Below are positions 29,894 to 39,787 of a stretch of 64,000 bases of DNA, piece after piece. Source of the stretch: Cyanobium sp. PCC 7001 (GTDB taxonomy: Bacteria; Cyanobacteriota; Cyanobacteriia; PCC-6307; Cyanobiaceae); the NCBI RefSeq assembly GCF_000155635.1, contig NZ_DS990556.1, positions 1,109,051-1,173,050 on the forward strand. Direction: 5' to 3'. Within the stretch, counting starts at the first letter, position 1; each line of letters begins with the position of its first letter. The notes below the pieces were generated by a model, which saw only the letters and a program-made list of their open reading frames with translations, was not told where the DNA came from and ran no database searches. Position numbers and translations under genes: made by a program.

Positions 29894-31975
29894 ATGGGCT
29901 GGCGGCTGTCGACGATCCCCATCCTCCGCCGGCTGCGTCGCCTCTGGCGGCAGTGGCTCCGCGCCGAGCGGCCGCGCCAGCCTGCCGCCTGGTGGCGGCT
30001 GCGGGACGCGGCGGCGGTGCTGGTGGTGTGCGCCCTGGTGGCGCTGCTCAGCAGCTGGCGCTGGCTGGCGGAGCCGAACCTGCGCCCCGGCATGCTGGCC
30101 CCCTTCACGGTGCGGGCACCGGAGGCCGCCGAGGTGGTGGACAGCACCGCCCTGGAGGAACGGCGCCAGCAGATGCTGCCCCGCACCACGGTGCAGGTGG
30201 TGGACCAGCAGGCGAGTGAACGGCTGCGTCGCTCGCTGGATCAGCAGATCAAGGCGATCGAGCAGCTGCTGGTCACCGACCAGCCGCGCGTGGAGCCGGT
30301 GACCCTCACGGAGGGCCAGCGGCGCTGGCTGCGGGGGCTCGACAGCCTGCAGTTCACGGCCTGGGCGCGGGAGGTGCGCCAGGCCCAGCTGCGCATGCTC
30401 AGCCAAGGGCTGGCCCCGGGGCTGTCCGAAGGGCAGCTGGTGGAGGCGGCCACGATGCAGCTGGAGAACCTCTCCGACCAGGGCCGCAGCCTCGGGGCCC
30501 GCCTGCTGGTGCAGACCCTGCAGGGCCACACCAACCTGCGCAGCGATCCGGCCCTGAGCCAGCGGCGCATCGAGGCCCTGATCAGCCAGCAGGGCATCCC
30601 CACCATCGCCGTGGAGCAAGGCGACCTGGTGGTGCACCAGGGCGAGCCGATCAATCCCCAGGCCTTCGATGTGCTCGATCACTTCGGGCTGGTGAACCGG
30701 CGGCCGCGGCCCCTGGCCTGGCTGGGCCACTTCCTCGAGAGCCTGGCCGTCGCCGGCACGATGGTGCTGCTGCTGCGGCGCTGGCGCAGCAGCCTGGAAC
30801 CGCGCCAGGCGATGCTGGCCCTGGGCACCCTGCTGGCGGTGCAGGGGCTGCACCTGTGGCTGAACCAGCTGGCCAGCCCGATGGTGCTGCTGGTGCCGCC
30901 CACCCTGCTGCTGGCCCAGGGGCTGGGCACGGCCTGCGGGCTGGCCTGGCTGGCGGCCGCCACCCTGCTGTGGCCCATCCCCCTGAGTGGCCTGCTGGGG
31001 CTGCGGCTGCTGCTGGCCGCCGGCACCGCGGCGGTGGCGGCGGTGCTGGCGGGCCGCCAGCGCACCCGGGCGGAACTGCTGCAGCTGGCGGTGCTGCTGC
31101 CGGCCGGAGCCGTTCTGCTGCAGTGGCTGCTGCTGCAGGGCCGCGGCGAGCCCGGCCAGTTCGACCTGCTGAGCGAGGCCCTGCTGCTGGGCGGCCTGCT
31201 GATGGCCGGCCTGCTGCTGGCGCCGCTGGTGGAGACGTTCTTCGGGCTGATGACACGCACGCGGCTGCTGGAGCTGGCCGATCTGGAACGGCCGCTGCTG
31301 CGGCGTCTCTCCTGCGAGGCGCCGGGCACGTTCGAGCACACCCTGATGATCGCGGGGCTGGCGGAGGAGGGGGCCCGCAGCATCGGCGCCGATGTGGATC
31401 TGGTGCGCACCGGGTCGCTGTACCACGACGTGGGCAAGCTGCACGGCCCCCAGTGGTTCATCGAGAACCAGGAGGAGGGGGTCAACCCCCACGACAGCCT
31501 CGACGACCCCTTCGCCAGCGCGGCGATCCTGCAGGCCCACGTGGACGAGGGCCTGAAGCTGGCCCGGCGCTATCGCCTGCCGCGGCCCCTGGCCGACTTC
31601 ATCCCCGAGCACCAGGGCACCCTCAAGATGGGCTACTTCTTCCACCAGGCCCGCGAGCGGGACCCCTCGGTGCCGGAGCAGCTGTTCCGCTACCGCGGCC
31701 CCAGGCCCCGCAGCCGGGAGACGGCGATCCTGATGCTGGCCGACGGCTGCGAGGCGGCGCTGCGGTCCCTGCCGCCCGGCACCAACGAGGCCGAGGCGCG
31801 GGAGATGGTGCGGCGGATCCTGGAGGCCCGGCTGCGGGATGGCCAGCTGGACAACAGCGGCATCGGCCGGGCCGAGCTGGAGCTGCTGATCCGCGCCTTC
31901 GTGCGGGTGTGGAAGCGGATGCGGCACCGGCGCATCCCCTACCCGATCCCGCGCCGCAAGGCGTTCAGCGCCTGA
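29894..31975 (+). CDS. 7TM-HD family cyclic-di-AMP phosphodiesterase (PgpH type)
   Basis: The 693-residue protein has an N-terminal membrane helix (about residues 38-57), a large extracytoplasmic 7TMR-HDED domain, a run of about seven hydrophobic helices (residues 275-455), and a cytoplasmic HD domain with [36 protein letters not shown] (His511-Asp512) and HVDEGLKLA. PgpH-type proteins hydrolyse c-di-AMP, a second messenger in osmotic and potassium control. The ATG start follows a short divergent promoter region shared with folD. Confidence 0.93.
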   Translation: MGWRLSTIPILRRLRRLWRQWLRAERPRQPAAWWRLRDAAAVLVVCALVALLSSWRWLAEPNLRPGMLAPFTVRAPEAAEVVDSTALEERRQQMLPRTTVQVVDQQASERLRRSLDQQIKAIEQLLVTDQPRVEPVTLTEGQRRWLRGLDSLQFTAWAREVRQAQLRMLSQGLAPGLSEGQLVEAATMQLENLSDQGRSLGARLLVQTLQGHTNLRSDPALSQRRIEALISQQGIPTIAVEQGDLVVHQGEPINPQAFDVLDHFGLVNRRPRPLAWLGHFLESLAVAGTMVLLLRRWRSSLEPRQAMLALGTLLAVQGLHLWLNQLASPMVLLVPPTLLLAQGLGTACGLAWLAAATLLWPIPLSGLLGLRLLLAAGTAAVAAVLAGRQRTRAELLQLAVLLPAGAVLLQWLLLQGRGEPGQFDLLSEALLLGGLLMAGLLLAPLVETFFGLMTRTRLLELADLERPLLRRLSCEAPGTFEHTLMIAGLAEEGARSIGADVDLVRTGSLYHDVGKLHGPQWFIENQEEGVNPHDSLDDPFASAAILQAHVDEGLKLARRYRLPRPLADFIPEHQGTLKMGYFFHQARERDPSVPEQLFRYRGPRPRSRETAILMLADGCEAALRSLPPGTNEAEAREMVRRILEARLRDGQLDNSGIGRAELELLIRAFVRVWKRMRHRRIPYPIPRRKAFSA

Positions 31976-32035
31976 TCCCCTGGCGGCTGACCTCCTGCAC
32001 CCGATCCTGAGGACCCGACCCAGGGCGGGAGCGGC

Positions 32036-32578
32036 TCAGGCGGCCAGGTCGAGGCGGAGCCCCTGGCTGGCCTCCAGCAGCCGGTAGGCGGCCAGGCGCT
32101 GGTGCCACAGCTCCGGATCGCCGCCGGCGTCGGGGTGCCAGCGGGTCACGTTGCGGCGCCAGGCGGCGCGGATCTGGGGCCAGCTGCTGCCCGGCTCCAC
32201 CCCCAGGTGACGGCAGGCCTGCAGATAGGGATCGGGGGCGGCCGGCACGGCCCGCAGCGGCGGCCGGGCGGCGGCGGCGGGCGCGTAGCGCTGCGCCCGC
32301 CGCACCGGGGGCCCCGGGTGAGCGGAGCGGCGTGGCCAGGGCAGGGCGGCCACCAGCAGGGCGAGGACGTCGATCAGCCCCTGGCCGAGCAACAGGGCGC
32401 CCACCAGCAGGAACACGGCCGGCGCCCAGAGCATGTGCAGGCTGTCGGCGGCGATCTGGTGGTTGCCGTGGCGCAGGTGGACCCGCACCCCCTGGTCGAT
32501 CATCACCGCCACCAGCCCGCCGACGGCGCAGCTGACGCCGCCCTTGAACAGCGTGTGCAGGGGGCGGTGACGGGGCAC
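32036..32578 (-). CDS. Membrane-anchored J-domain protein
   Basis: The roughly 180-residue protein has two hydrophobic segments (about residues 12-27 and 50-80), a basic linker, and a C-terminal J domain DPYLQACRHLGVEPGSSWPQIRAAWRR ending with HPD at residues 148-150. The HPD motif stimulates DnaK ATPase activity, so this is a membrane-tethered co-chaperone without the G/F or zinc-finger regions of DnaJ. A GTG at 32578 is chosen; a TTG at 32608 would add ten residues. It converges with the PgpH gene. Confidence 0.82.
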   Translation of the reverse strand: MPRHRPLHTLFKGGVSCAVGGLVAVMIDQGVRVHLRHGNHQIAADSLHMLWAPAVFLLVGALLLGQGLIDVLALLVAALPWPRRSAHPGPPVRRAQRYAPAAAARPPLRAVPAAPDPYLQACRHLGVEPGSSWPQIRAAWRRNVTRWHPDAGGDPELWHQRLAAYRLLEASQGLRLDLAA

Positions 32579-32695
32579 GGCGGCGGGGCGCGACGGCTCT
32601 GAAGTCAAAGTAGCGGCGCCGGCAAGGGCGCACACCGCCGCGGTGACGGCCTGGCAGGCGGTGACGGCTTGGCAGGGGGCCCCGGCCTGAGCAGC

Positions 32696-34261
32696 ATGGT
32701 CATGGAGGACAGGGCCGCGGAACGGAGCGCAATGGCGGCACTCAGCTTCCGGGAGCTGCAGCGGCAGCTCCAGCCCGACTGGGGCCACACGATCGAGGGT
32801 CGGGGCCCGGAGGTGGACGTGCTGATGGTGCCGTCCCTCTCGATGGACCAGACCCAGATGGATCTGGTGACCGGCTCCCACCACTACGAGGAGCGGCAGC
32901 TGTTCGCCCTGATCGGCCTGCGCCATCCGGGCGTGCGGATGCTGTACGCCAGCAGCAAACCCCTGGGGGAGCTGGTGGTGGATGCGGTGCTGGAGCTGCT
33001 GCCCGGCGTGCCCACCTCCCACGCCCGCCGGCGGCTGCACCTGTTCGACACCGACGACGCCTCCAGCCGGCCGCTCACGGCCAAGCTGCTGGAGCGACCG
33101 GCCCTGCTGGCGCGCATGGGCGAGCTGCTGCGCCCCGGCCGCAGCTTCATCAGCTGCTTCGTGGTGAGCGATCTGGAGCGCCAGCTCTCGGAACGGCTGC
33201 AGGTGCCGCTGCTGGGCACCCCGCCCGACCTGCTGCACTGGGGCAGCAAGGCCGGCAGCCGGGCCCTGTTCGCCCGCTGCGGTGTGCCCCACCCGCCGGG
33301 CACGGCGCCGGTGCACGATCTGGAGCAGCTGGCGGAGGCCACCGCCGGGCTGTGGGAAGCCCATCCGGAGCTGCGCAGCTGCGTGGTGAAGCTGAACGAG
33401 GGCTTCAGCGGCGAAGGCAACGCGCGGTTGGCCCTGGAGCCGCTGCAGCTGGCGGAGCTGTCGGCACGGGAGCGGCGCCAGCGGCTGCGCAGCGCGCTCG
33501 ACAGCCTGCCGATGCCCTCCCCGCGCTGGCGGGAGCTGATGGCCGAGCAGGGGGCGCTGGTGGAGGCCTGGCTGGAGGGGGGCGAGGAGCTGCGCTCCCC
33601 CAGCGTGCAGGGCACGATCCATCCCGGCGAAGGGGGCCGGCCGGGAGCGGTGGAGGTGCTCTCCAGCCACGAGCAGGTGCTGGGGGGCCCTGGCGGGCAG
33701 ACCTACCTGGGCTGTCGCTTCCCCGCGGCCGATCCCTACCGGGAGGCGCTGATGCGCCATGGGGCCCGGGTGGGGGAAGCCCTGGCCCAGGAAGGGGCGC
33801 TGGAGCGCTACGCGGTGGACTTCATCGCCCGGCGCTTCGGGCAGCACTGGGACCTGCAGGCGATCGAGATCAACCTGCGCCAGGGCGGCACCACCCATCC
33901 CTACATGGCCCTGAACGCGATCACCAGCGGCCGCCTGGAGCCCGGCGACGGGCTCTACCGCTCGCCCACCGGCACGCCGCTCTTCTACCGGGCCACCGAC
34001 AACCTCTGCTCACCCCAGCTGCGGGGCCTGCTGCCGATCGACCTGATCGACATCGTGGCCGAGGCGGGGCTGCACTACGACCCGGCCCAGCTGCGCGGCA
34101 GCGTGTTCCACCTGCTGGGCTGCCTGTCGGAATTCGGCAAGCTGGGCATGACCTGCATCGGCCGCAGCGCGGCGGAGGCGGAGGCGGTGTACGAGGCCAC
34201 CGAGGCGCAGCTGGTGCGGGCGGCCTCTGAGCGGGGCGCCGGAGAACGGGGCGGCCCCTAG
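32696..34261 (+). CDS. PGM1-type ATP-grasp peptide ligase-like protein
   Basis: The protein of about 520 residues has an N-terminal domain with EVDVLMVPSLSMDQTQ and LFALIGLRHP, and an ATP-grasp core: VVKLNEGFSGEGNARL (ATP-binding lysine and glycine loop), ALVEAWLEGGEELRSPSVQG, and metal-binding IEINLRQGGTTHPYMAL. This matches PGM1-related proteins, named for the pheganomycin peptide ligase, that couple amino acids or peptides through acyl phosphates. No peptide precursor gene was recognised nearby. Several start codons lie close together (TTG 32669, ATG 32696, 32702, 32732); 32696 is used. Product unknown. Confidence 0.82.
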   Translation: MVMEDRAAERSAMAALSFRELQRQLQPDWGHTIEGRGPEVDVLMVPSLSMDQTQMDLVTGSHHYEERQLFALIGLRHPGVRMLYASSKPLGELVVDAVLELLPGVPTSHARRRLHLFDTDDASSRPLTAKLLERPALLARMGELLRPGRSFISCFVVSDLERQLSERLQVPLLGTPPDLLHWGSKAGSRALFARCGVPHPPGTAPVHDLEQLAEATAGLWEAHPELRSCVVKLNEGFSGEGNARLALEPLQLAELSARERRQRLRSALDSLPMPSPRWRELMAEQGALVEAWLEGGEELRSPSVQGTIHPGEGGRPGAVEVLSSHEQVLGGPGGQTYLGCRFPAADPYREALMRHGARVGEALAQEGALERYAVDFIARRFGQHWDLQAIEINLRQGGTTHPYMALNAITSGRLEPGDGLYRSPTGTPLFYRATDNLCSPQLRGLLPIDLIDIVAEAGLHYDPAQLRGSVFHLLGCLSEFGKLGMTCIGRSAAEAEAVYEATEAQLVRAASERGAGERGGP

Positions 34262-34290
34262 CGTTTCCGTTCACGCTCTCCATTCACGCC

Positions 34291-34917
34291 TTGCCGCCCT
34301 TGCGCCCCCTGTCCGCCCCCTTCGCCCCCTGGCGCCACCGCCGGCTGCCGGCGGCCAGCCTCGGCCTGGCCCTGCTGCTGGCGGCGGCTGGGCTGGCGGG
34401 CTGCCAGAACCGGGAGAAGGAGGCCGAGCGCCTGCGCCAGGAGCAGGCCCTGCAGGCTGCGGCGACCGCCGAGAAGACCCAGCTCGATGCGCTGGTGCAG
34501 CGCTGCGAGGCCGGCCAGGAGGCGCTGGTGCAGGCGGCCGACGCGCTGGCGGCCACCGAGACGGCGCTGGCGAACCTGGAGCGGCTGCGCTACCGGGCCA
34601 CGGCCCGCCCCCAGGCGCCCGATCCGGCCACGCTGCAGCGCTTCACCATCAGCGACCAGGAGCTGGAGCTAGAACGCCACCAGCAGGCCCTGGAGGCCTG
34701 GCAGAAGGCGGAACAGACCCGTCGGGCCCGCTGGCAGGCGGAGCAGCGCCAGGAGCGCCAGCGGCTGCAGGCGCGGCTGCGGCAGCAGCGCCAGGCCCTG
34801 AGCGAGGCCAATCCGGCCGTGCTGGCCCCCGAGCCCGGGGCGGAACTGGACAGCGCGGCCCTGGCGGCCTACCGCAGCTGCCAGCGCGAGACCCTGGCCA
34901 GCCTCAAACGCTCCTGA
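34291..34917 (+). CDS. Lipoprotein with long coiled coil
   Basis: The 208-residue protein has a TTG start, a basic N terminus, a hydrophobic signal and a lipobox LAGC near residues 35-38, after which QNREKEAERLRQEQ begins a glutamine/arginine/glutamate-rich helical stretch over most of the length. The heptad-like pattern indicates coiled coils around residues 40-105 and 120-170. A cysteine pair (QRCEAG and SCQRE) could form a disulfide. It should be a periplasm-facing lipoprotein of unknown function. It follows the ATP-grasp gene by 29 bases on the same strand. Confidence 0.72.
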   Translation: MPPLRPLSAPFAPWRHRRLPAASLGLALLLAAAGLAGCQNREKEAERLRQEQALQAAATAEKTQLDALVQRCEAGQEALVQAADALAATETALANLERLRYRATARPQAPDPATLQRFTISDQELELERHQQALEAWQKAEQTRRARWQAEQRQERQRLQARLRQQRQALSEANPAVLAPEPGAELDSAALAAYRSCQRETLASLKRS

Positions 34918-34942
34918 CCAACGACCTCTCAGATCTCAGTTC

Positions 34943-35968
34943 TCAGCCCCAGCGGCGCTGGTGCCAGGCCCAGGCATCGGAGAGGATCGTGTCCAGATCG
35001 GAGCGCTGCGGCGTCCAGCCCAGCTCCGCCATCGCCCGCGAGGCATCGGCCACCAGCTCGGCGGGATCACCGGGGCGGCGGGGAGCATCGAGCTCCCGCA
35101 GGCTGCGGCCGGTGATGCGGCAGGCGGCGTTGATCACCTCCTGCACCGAATAGCCGCGGCCGGTGCCGAGGTTGTAGATGTGCTGGCCACCCTGCTGCAG
35201 CAGCCGATCCAGGCCGAGCACATGGGCGGCGGCCAGGTCCGCCACATGGATGTAGTCGCGGATGCCGGTGCCATCGGGGGTGGGGTAGTCGCGCCCGAAC
35301 ACCGCGATGGACTCGCGGCGGCCGGCCAGGGCCTCCAGCACCAGGGGGATGAGGTGGGTTTCGGGGTCGTGGTCTTCACCGAGATCGGCGGCGGGATCGG
35401 CGCCGGCGGCATTGAAGTAGCGGAAGATCACGCTGGGCTGGCCGTAGGCGGCGCCGAAATCGGCCAGCAGCTGTTCCACCATCCACTTGCTGCGGCCGTA
35501 GGGGTTGATCGGCGCCTGGGGACAGCGCTCGTTGATGGGGATCTGGTCGGGGGCGGGGATGCCGTAGGTGGCGCAGGTGGAGCTGAACACCAGCGGGATG
35601 GGCAGGCCGCGGCGCTGGGCCTCGGCCTGCAGGGCCTCCAGCAGCACCAGGGTGTCGCCCAGGTTGTTGCGGTAGTAGCGGGCCGGATCGCTCACGCTCT
35701 CGCCCACGTAGGCGTAGGCGGCGAAGTGGAGCACGGCCCGCACGGGGCCGGCCGGCAGCTGGGGATGGTGGCCCTGCAGCAGGGCATCGAGCAGGGGGCG
35801 ATCGCCCAGCTGCCCGGTCACCAGGGGCACCTGCAGCACCTGCTCGGCGATGTCGCGGTGGCCGTACACGAGGTTGTCGAGCACCAGCACCGGCTGGCCG
35901 GCGCGCTGCAGGGCGCGCACGGTGTGGCTGCCGATATAACCGGCGCCGCCGGTCACCAGGATCGTCAT
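34943..35968 (-). CDS. galE: UDP-glucose 4-epimerase
   Basis: The 341-residue short-chain dehydrogenase has GGAGYIGSHT at residues 7-16 for NAD binding, SSTCATYG and catalytic Tyr157 and Lys161 in NPYGRSK, plus NLGTGRGYSVQEV. It interconverts UDP-glucose and UDP-galactose for surface polysaccharides and glycolipids. It opens the glycan island and is followed 9 bases later... on the same strand it lies just downstream of the DUF6165 gene, so the two probably share a transcript. Confidence 0.96.
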   Translation of the reverse strand: MTILVTGGAGYIGSHTVRALQRAGQPVLVLDNLVYGHRDIAEQVLQVPLVTGQLGDRPLLDALLQGHHPQLPAGPVRAVLHFAAYAYVGESVSDPARYYRNNLGDTLVLLEALQAEAQRRGLPIPLVFSSTCATYGIPAPDQIPINERCPQAPINPYGRSKWMVEQLLADFGAAYGQPSVIFRYFNAAGADPAADLGEDHDPETHLIPLVLEALAGRRESIAVFGRDYPTPDGTGIRDYIHVADLAAAHVLGLDRLLQQGGQHIYNLGTGRGYSVQEVINAACRITGRSLRELDAPRRPGDPAELVADASRAMAELGWTPQRSDLDTILSDAWAWHQRRWG

Positions 35969-35977
35969 GGCGGCGGC

Positions 35978-36403
35978 TCAGGCGGCGGGAACGCTGGGGT
36001 CGACTCTGCCGGAGCGGCCTGTCGCTGCATGGCCGGTGTCGTAGCTCTTCTGCTCGATCAGGGCGCTGCCGCTCTGGAGGTTGATGGCGCGCTTGAGGGC
36101 GGCACGGCGGTCGTTGAGGCGGTGGATGCTGCGGGCCAGCCGCACGAAGGCGGGGCCGAAGTCGCTCTGGCGGTCACAGGCGCGGATCGCCTCCTCGCAG
36201 TGCCACAGCTCGGCATTCACAGCCTGCAGCTGCTCCTGCAATGCCGGATCGAAGCGGGGTGCGGCCGCCGCGAAAGCCTGCTGCAGCAGGGCCTGCTCCC
36301 GGTTCACCTGCTGCAGCGCCTCGCCCTCGAAGTGCTGCTGCTTGAGGGCCAGGATGGTGAGCTTGTCCACCAGCTCGCCCACGGACACCGGAATCGTGAG
36401 CAT
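35978..36403 (-). CDS. DUF6165 family protein
   Basis: The 141-residue protein begins with TIPVSVGELVDKLTILALKQQ, the hallmark of DUF6165, followed by a helical central part (QLQAVNAELWHCEEAIRACDRQ, FVRLARSIHRLNDRRAALKRAIN) and a short tail. Such proteins are often found beside glycosyltransferases in polysaccharide loci, as here beside galE, but no activity is established. It sits between galE and the MNT/HEPN pair on the same strand. Confidence 0.8.
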   Translation of the reverse strand: MLTIPVSVGELVDKLTILALKQQHFEGEALQQVNREQALLQQAFAAAAPRFDPALQEQLQAVNAELWHCEEAIRACDRQSDFGPAFVRLARSIHRLNDRRAALKRAINLQSGSALIEQKSYDTGHAATGRSGRVDPSVPAA

Positions 36404-36449
36404 CCTGGCGGCGGCCGGCAGCTGGCACGCAGGCTAGGAGCGGCGGGGG

Positions 36450-36818
36450 CTAGGAGCGGCGCGGCCAGACCCAGCGCACATCGCGGCGGAGCTCGCCAGC
36501 GAAACGGGATCCTTCGGCCAGCAGGGCGCTGTGTTCGGCGGGGGTGAGCACCAGGGCATCGCAGCTGAGAGGCAACCGCTCCAGCGGCCAGAGCAGCAAC
36601 CGCTCCTGCTGGGAACCGCTGGCGTGGGCGTCGATCAGCAGCAGATCCAGGTCACTGCCCACGCCGGCCTGGCCACGGCCGTAGCTGCCGAACACCGCCA
36701 CCCGCTCCAGCGAAGGAACACGGGCCGCCTGCTCGGCCGCCCAGGTTTCCACCTGGCGCAGAACCTGGTGGGGCTCAGGCCAGCGCAGCACGGATTGCGT
36801 CAACGAGCGCACGGGCAT
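36450..36818 (-). CDS. MNT-type nucleotidyltransferase antitoxin
   Basis: The 122-residue protein has the minimal nucleotidyltransferase motif FGSYGRG (residues 43-49) followed by SDLDLLL with the metal-binding aspartates at 56 and 58. In HEPN/MNT systems the MNT protein neutralises the HEPN toxin, in studied cases by AMP transfer to it. The ATG at 36818 overlaps the end of the HEPN gene by 44 bases, which indicates translational coupling. The frame is open upstream antisense to nothing real. Confidence 0.88.
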   Translation of the reverse strand: MPVRSLTQSVLRWPEPHQVLRQVETWAAEQAARVPSLERVAVFGSYGRGQAGVGSDLDLLLIDAHASGSQQERLLLWPLERLPLSCDALVLTPAEHSALLAEGSRFAGELRRDVRWVWPRRS

Positions 36819-37176
36819 GGCGGAGAGCGTCGTCACTCTGGAGACGGCCGAAGTGATCGGTGGGGGCCCCATCCGGCAGGCTATCGGGGTAGCGGGTGGG
36901 GATGTAGAGCGCATCGAGGATGCGCAGACGATCCTCCAGGTCCGTCACCGCTTCTGCGAGGCCGGCGGCGGCGGCGGCGGGCAGATCGCGGAAGGAGCGC
37001 CCAAGCCCATGCCCCCAGACCTGCTGGCCAAGACTGAGGTGAAGGGCCTTGAGGGCTTTCTCCACCGCCTGGTGGCAGGCGAAACAGGCCCACTCATGGT
37101 GCCCGGCCCTGGCGCTCAGCTCGGCCTGGTCCAGATCGGCGTGGGCCTGATGCAGCCAGTCGGCGGAGCGGTTCAT
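36775..37176 (-). CDS. HEPN domain protein, putative toxin of HEPN/MNT pair
   Basis: The 133-residue helical protein has the HEPN pattern WLHQAHADLDQAELSARAGHHEWACFACHQAVEKALKALHLSLG and a C-terminal YIPTRYPD, typical of the COG2250 group that accompanies MNT proteins. A clear RX4-6H ribonuclease motif, as in HepT, is not obvious, so RNase activity is uncertain. It is first in the pair, with MNT second, and is divergent from gmd across 69 bases. Confidence 0.87.
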   Translation of the reverse strand: MNRSADWLHQAHADLDQAELSARAGHHEWACFACHQAVEKALKALHLSLGQQVWGHGLGRSFRDLPAAAAAGLAEAVTDLEDRLRILDALYIPTRYPDSLPDGAPTDHFGRLQSDDALRHARALVDAIRAALA

Positions 37177-37245
37177 GCCGCCATTGTGACCAGGGGCCTG
37201 TGACGAGCGGGAGTAACTTCCTGCCTGGCCTGAGCGGACACCCCC

Positions 37246-38385
37246 ATGCCCAAGACAGCGCTGATCACCGGCATCTCAGGGCAGGACGGCAGCTACCTGG
37301 CCGAGCTGCTGCTGGAGAAGGGCTATGTGGTGCACGGCATCAAGCGGCGGGCCAGCAGCTTCAACACCCAGCGGATCGATCACCTCTACCAGGACCCGCA
37401 CGAGAGCGATCAGCGCCTGGTGCTGCACTACGGCGATCTGACTGACAGCACCAACCTGATCCGGATCGTGCAGCAGGTGCAGCCCGATGAGATCTACAAC
37501 CTCGGCGCTCAGAGCCATGTGGCGGTGAGCTTCGAGAGCCCGGAATACACCGCCAACAGCGATGCCCTCGGCACCCTGCGGATTCTGGAGGCGGTGCGCA
37601 TCCTGGGGCTCACGGAGAAGACCCGCATCTACCAGGCCAGCACCAGCGAGCTCTACGGCCTGGTGCAGGAGATCCCGCAGAAGGAGAGCACGCCCTTCTA
37701 CCCGCGCAGCCCCTACGGGGTGGCCAAGCTCTACGCCTACTGGATCACGGTGAACTACCGCGAGGCTTACGGCATGTATGCCTGCAACGGGGTTCTGTTC
37801 AACCACGAATCGCCGCGGCGGGGCGAAACCTTCGTGACGCGCAAGATCACCCGTGGCCTGGCGCGCATCAACGAGGGGCTCGATGAGTGCCTGTTCATGG
37901 GCAACCTCGATTCGCTGCGCGACTGGGGCCACGCCCGCGATTACGTGGAGATGCAGTGGCGGATGCTGCAGCAGGAGAGCCCGGAGGATTACGTGATCGC
38001 CACCGGACGGCAGGAGAGCGTGCGTCGCTTCATCGAGCTCACGGCGGCGGAGCTGGGCTGGGGGCCGATCCAGTGGGAAGGAAAGGGGGTGAACGAGGTG
38101 GGCCGGCGCGACACCGGCGAGGTGGTGGTGCGGATCGATCCGCGCTACTTCCGCCCGGCAGAGGTGGAAACGCTGCTGGGGGATCCCACCAAGGCGCGGG
38201 AGAAGCTGGGCTGGACGCCCACCACCACCCTGGAGGAGCTGGTGGCGGAGATGGTGGCGGCCGACAAGGAGGAGGCGCGCAAGGAGGCGATCCTGCGGTT
38301 GAAGGGCTTCAAGGTGGTGGGCTCGATGGAGAACCCGCCCACCAACCCGCTGGCGGTGGAGCGGGCCCGGGCCGCTCAGGGGTGA
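37246..38385 (+). CDS. gmd: GDP-mannose 4,6-dehydratase
   Basis: The 379-residue enzyme has [15 protein letters not shown] (residues 7-21), [21 protein letters not shown] and the catalytic pair Tyr157 and Lys161 in SPYGVAK, followed by [20 protein letters not shown], diagnostic of Gmd. It converts GDP-mannose to GDP-4-keto-6-deoxymannose, the substrate of the next gene product. The stop overlaps the next start, so gmd-fcl is an operon making GDP-L-fucose for surface glycan. Confidence 0.97.
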   Translation: MPKTALITGISGQDGSYLAELLLEKGYVVHGIKRRASSFNTQRIDHLYQDPHESDQRLVLHYGDLTDSTNLIRIVQQVQPDEIYNLGAQSHVAVSFESPEYTANSDALGTLRILEAVRILGLTEKTRIYQASTSELYGLVQEIPQKESTPFYPRSPYGVAKLYAYWITVNYREAYGMYACNGVLFNHESPRRGETFVTRKITRGLARINEGLDECLFMGNLDSLRDWGHARDYVEMQWRMLQQESPEDYVIATGRQESVRRFIELTAAELGWGPIQWEGKGVNEVGRRDTGEVVVRIDPRYFRPAEVETLLGDPTKAREKLGWTPTTTLEELVAEMVAADKEEARKEAILRLKGFKVVGSMENPPTNPLAVERARAAQG

Positions 38386-39443
38386 TGGCCCACTCCGACG
38401 CCATGACATCCCCCTCCCTGCTGCAACCGACCCTCCTGCGTCCGAGTGACCGGATCTTCGTGGCCGGCCACCGCGGCATGGCCGGCGGCGCCATCGGCCG
38501 GGCGCTGCAGCGCGCCGGCTACGGCGATGGGGCCCAGGGGGGAGCCCTGCTCACCGCCGGCCGCCAGGAGCTGGATCTGCTCGATGGGGCGGCGGTGGAG
38601 CGCTGGTTCGCCGCGCAGCGGCCGGATGTGGTGGTGCTGGCGGCGGCGAAGGTGGGCGGCATCCAGGCCAATGCCAGCTACCCGGCCGACTTCCTGCTCG
38701 ACAACCTCAAGATCCAGACCCACGTGATCGAAACGGCCTGGCGCAGCGGCGTGCGGCGGCTGCTGTTTCTGGGCAGCAGCTGCATCTACCCCAAATTCGC
38801 CGAGCAGCCGATCCGGGAGGAGGCCCTGCTCACCGGCGCCCTGGAGCCCACCAACGCCTGGTATGCGATCGCCAAGATCACCGGCATCAAGCTGGGCGAG
38901 GCGCTGCGGCTGCAGCACGGCTTCGATGCGATCAGCCTGATGCCCACCAATCTGTACGGGCCCGGCGACAACTATCACCCCACCAACAGCCACGTGCTGC
39001 CGGCGTTGATCCGCCGCTTCCACGAGGCGGCCGAGCGGGGTGATGCCAGCGTGACCTGCTGGGGCACCGGCACGCCGCTGCGGGAATTCCTGCATGCGGA
39101 CGATCTGGGCGAGGCCTGCGTGTTCGCCCTGGAGCACTGGGATCCGGCCGCCGCCGATGCGCCGCGGGATGGGGCGGGCGATCCACTGGCCTTCCTGAAC
39201 GTGGGCACGGGGGTGGATCTGAGCATCCGCGAGCTGGCCGAAGCGGTGGCGAAGGCCACCGGATTTGGCGGTGAGATCCTCTGGGACACGACCAAGCCCG
39301 ACGGCACCCCGAAGAAGCAGCTGGACGTGAGCCGGCTGGCCTCGCTGGGCTGGCGGGCCCGCATCCCCCTGGCCGAGGGCCTGCAGCAGGCGGTGGCGGC
39401 CTTCCGCAGCGAGCTGAGCCGCGGCGCCGTGCGGGCGGCGTAG
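38385..39443 (+). CDS. fcl: GDP-L-fucose synthase
   Basis: The 352-residue protein has GHRGMAGGAIGRAL (about residues 28-41), VVLAAAKVGGIQAN, GSSCIYPK, catalytic Tyr160 and Lys164 in WYAIAK, and LMPTNLYGPGDNYHP, the signature of the epimerase/reductase that finishes GDP-L-fucose synthesis. The ATG at 38385 overlaps the gmd stop; a second ATG at 38403 would remove six residues. Downstream begins the toxin-antitoxin cluster. Confidence 0.96.
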   Translation: MAHSDAMTSPSLLQPTLLRPSDRIFVAGHRGMAGGAIGRALQRAGYGDGAQGGALLTAGRQELDLLDGAAVERWFAAQRPDVVVLAAAKVGGIQANASYPADFLLDNLKIQTHVIETAWRSGVRRLLFLGSSCIYPKFAEQPIREEALLTGALEPTNAWYAIAKITGIKLGEALRLQHGFDAISLMPTNLYGPGDNYHPTNSHVLPALIRRFHEAAERGDASVTCWGTGTPLREFLHADDLGEACVFALEHWDPAAADAPRDGAGDPLAFLNVGTGVDLSIRELAEAVAKATGFGGEILWDTTKPDGTPKKQLDVSRLASLGWRARIPLAEGLQQAVAAFRSELSRGAVRAA

Positions 39444-39496
39444 GGCCGAGGGCACGGTCAGGCACAGGGCCAGGCCAGCCCACTGGTGGGCCATAA

Positions 39497-39541
39497 ATGC
39501 GCACTAAGATGCGCACACCGCCCAGGACCAGCCATGCGCAC
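39497..39541. promoter_or_regulatory. Three ATGCGCAC copies at the RHH/PIN operon start
   Basis: ATGCGCAC occurs at 39497, 39509 (12 bases apart) and again over the start codon at 39534. The core TGCGCA is its own reverse complement. Repeated palindromes over the promoter are typical operators for antitoxin autorepression. Confidence 0.5.
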
Positions 39542-39773
39542 CACCCTGGAGCTTCCCGACCCACTCTTTGCCAGGCTGAAGGCACGGGCCGTGAGCCAGG
39601 GCGTGACCCTCAAGGCCCTGTTGCGGAGCTACGTGGAGCAGGGGCTCAGCGCCGCTCCCGATGGAGCCCCCCGGGCTCGTTCTGCCGCCGCTCTGCCCCG
39701 GCTGGATGGTCCCCTGGCGATCGGCAGCGAGCAGTGCAGCAATGCCGGGCTGTTCGACCTGCTCGACCCTTGA
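39534..39773 (+). CDS. Ribbon-helix-helix-like antitoxin
   Basis: The 79-residue protein starts with MRTTLELPDPLFARLKARAVSQGVTLKALLRSYVEQGL, the strand-helix-helix layout of CopG/VapB-type DNA-binding antitoxins. The C-terminal part is less conserved, as expected for the toxin-binding segment. It is followed 14 bases later by a PIN toxin. Three repeats of ATGCGCAC around its start suggest autoregulation. Confidence 0.83.
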   Translation: MRTTLELPDPLFARLKARAVSQGVTLKALLRSYVEQGLSAAPDGAPRARSAAALPRLDGPLAIGSEQCSNAGLFDLLDP

Positions 39774-39787
39774 GCCCCCGCGCAGTC

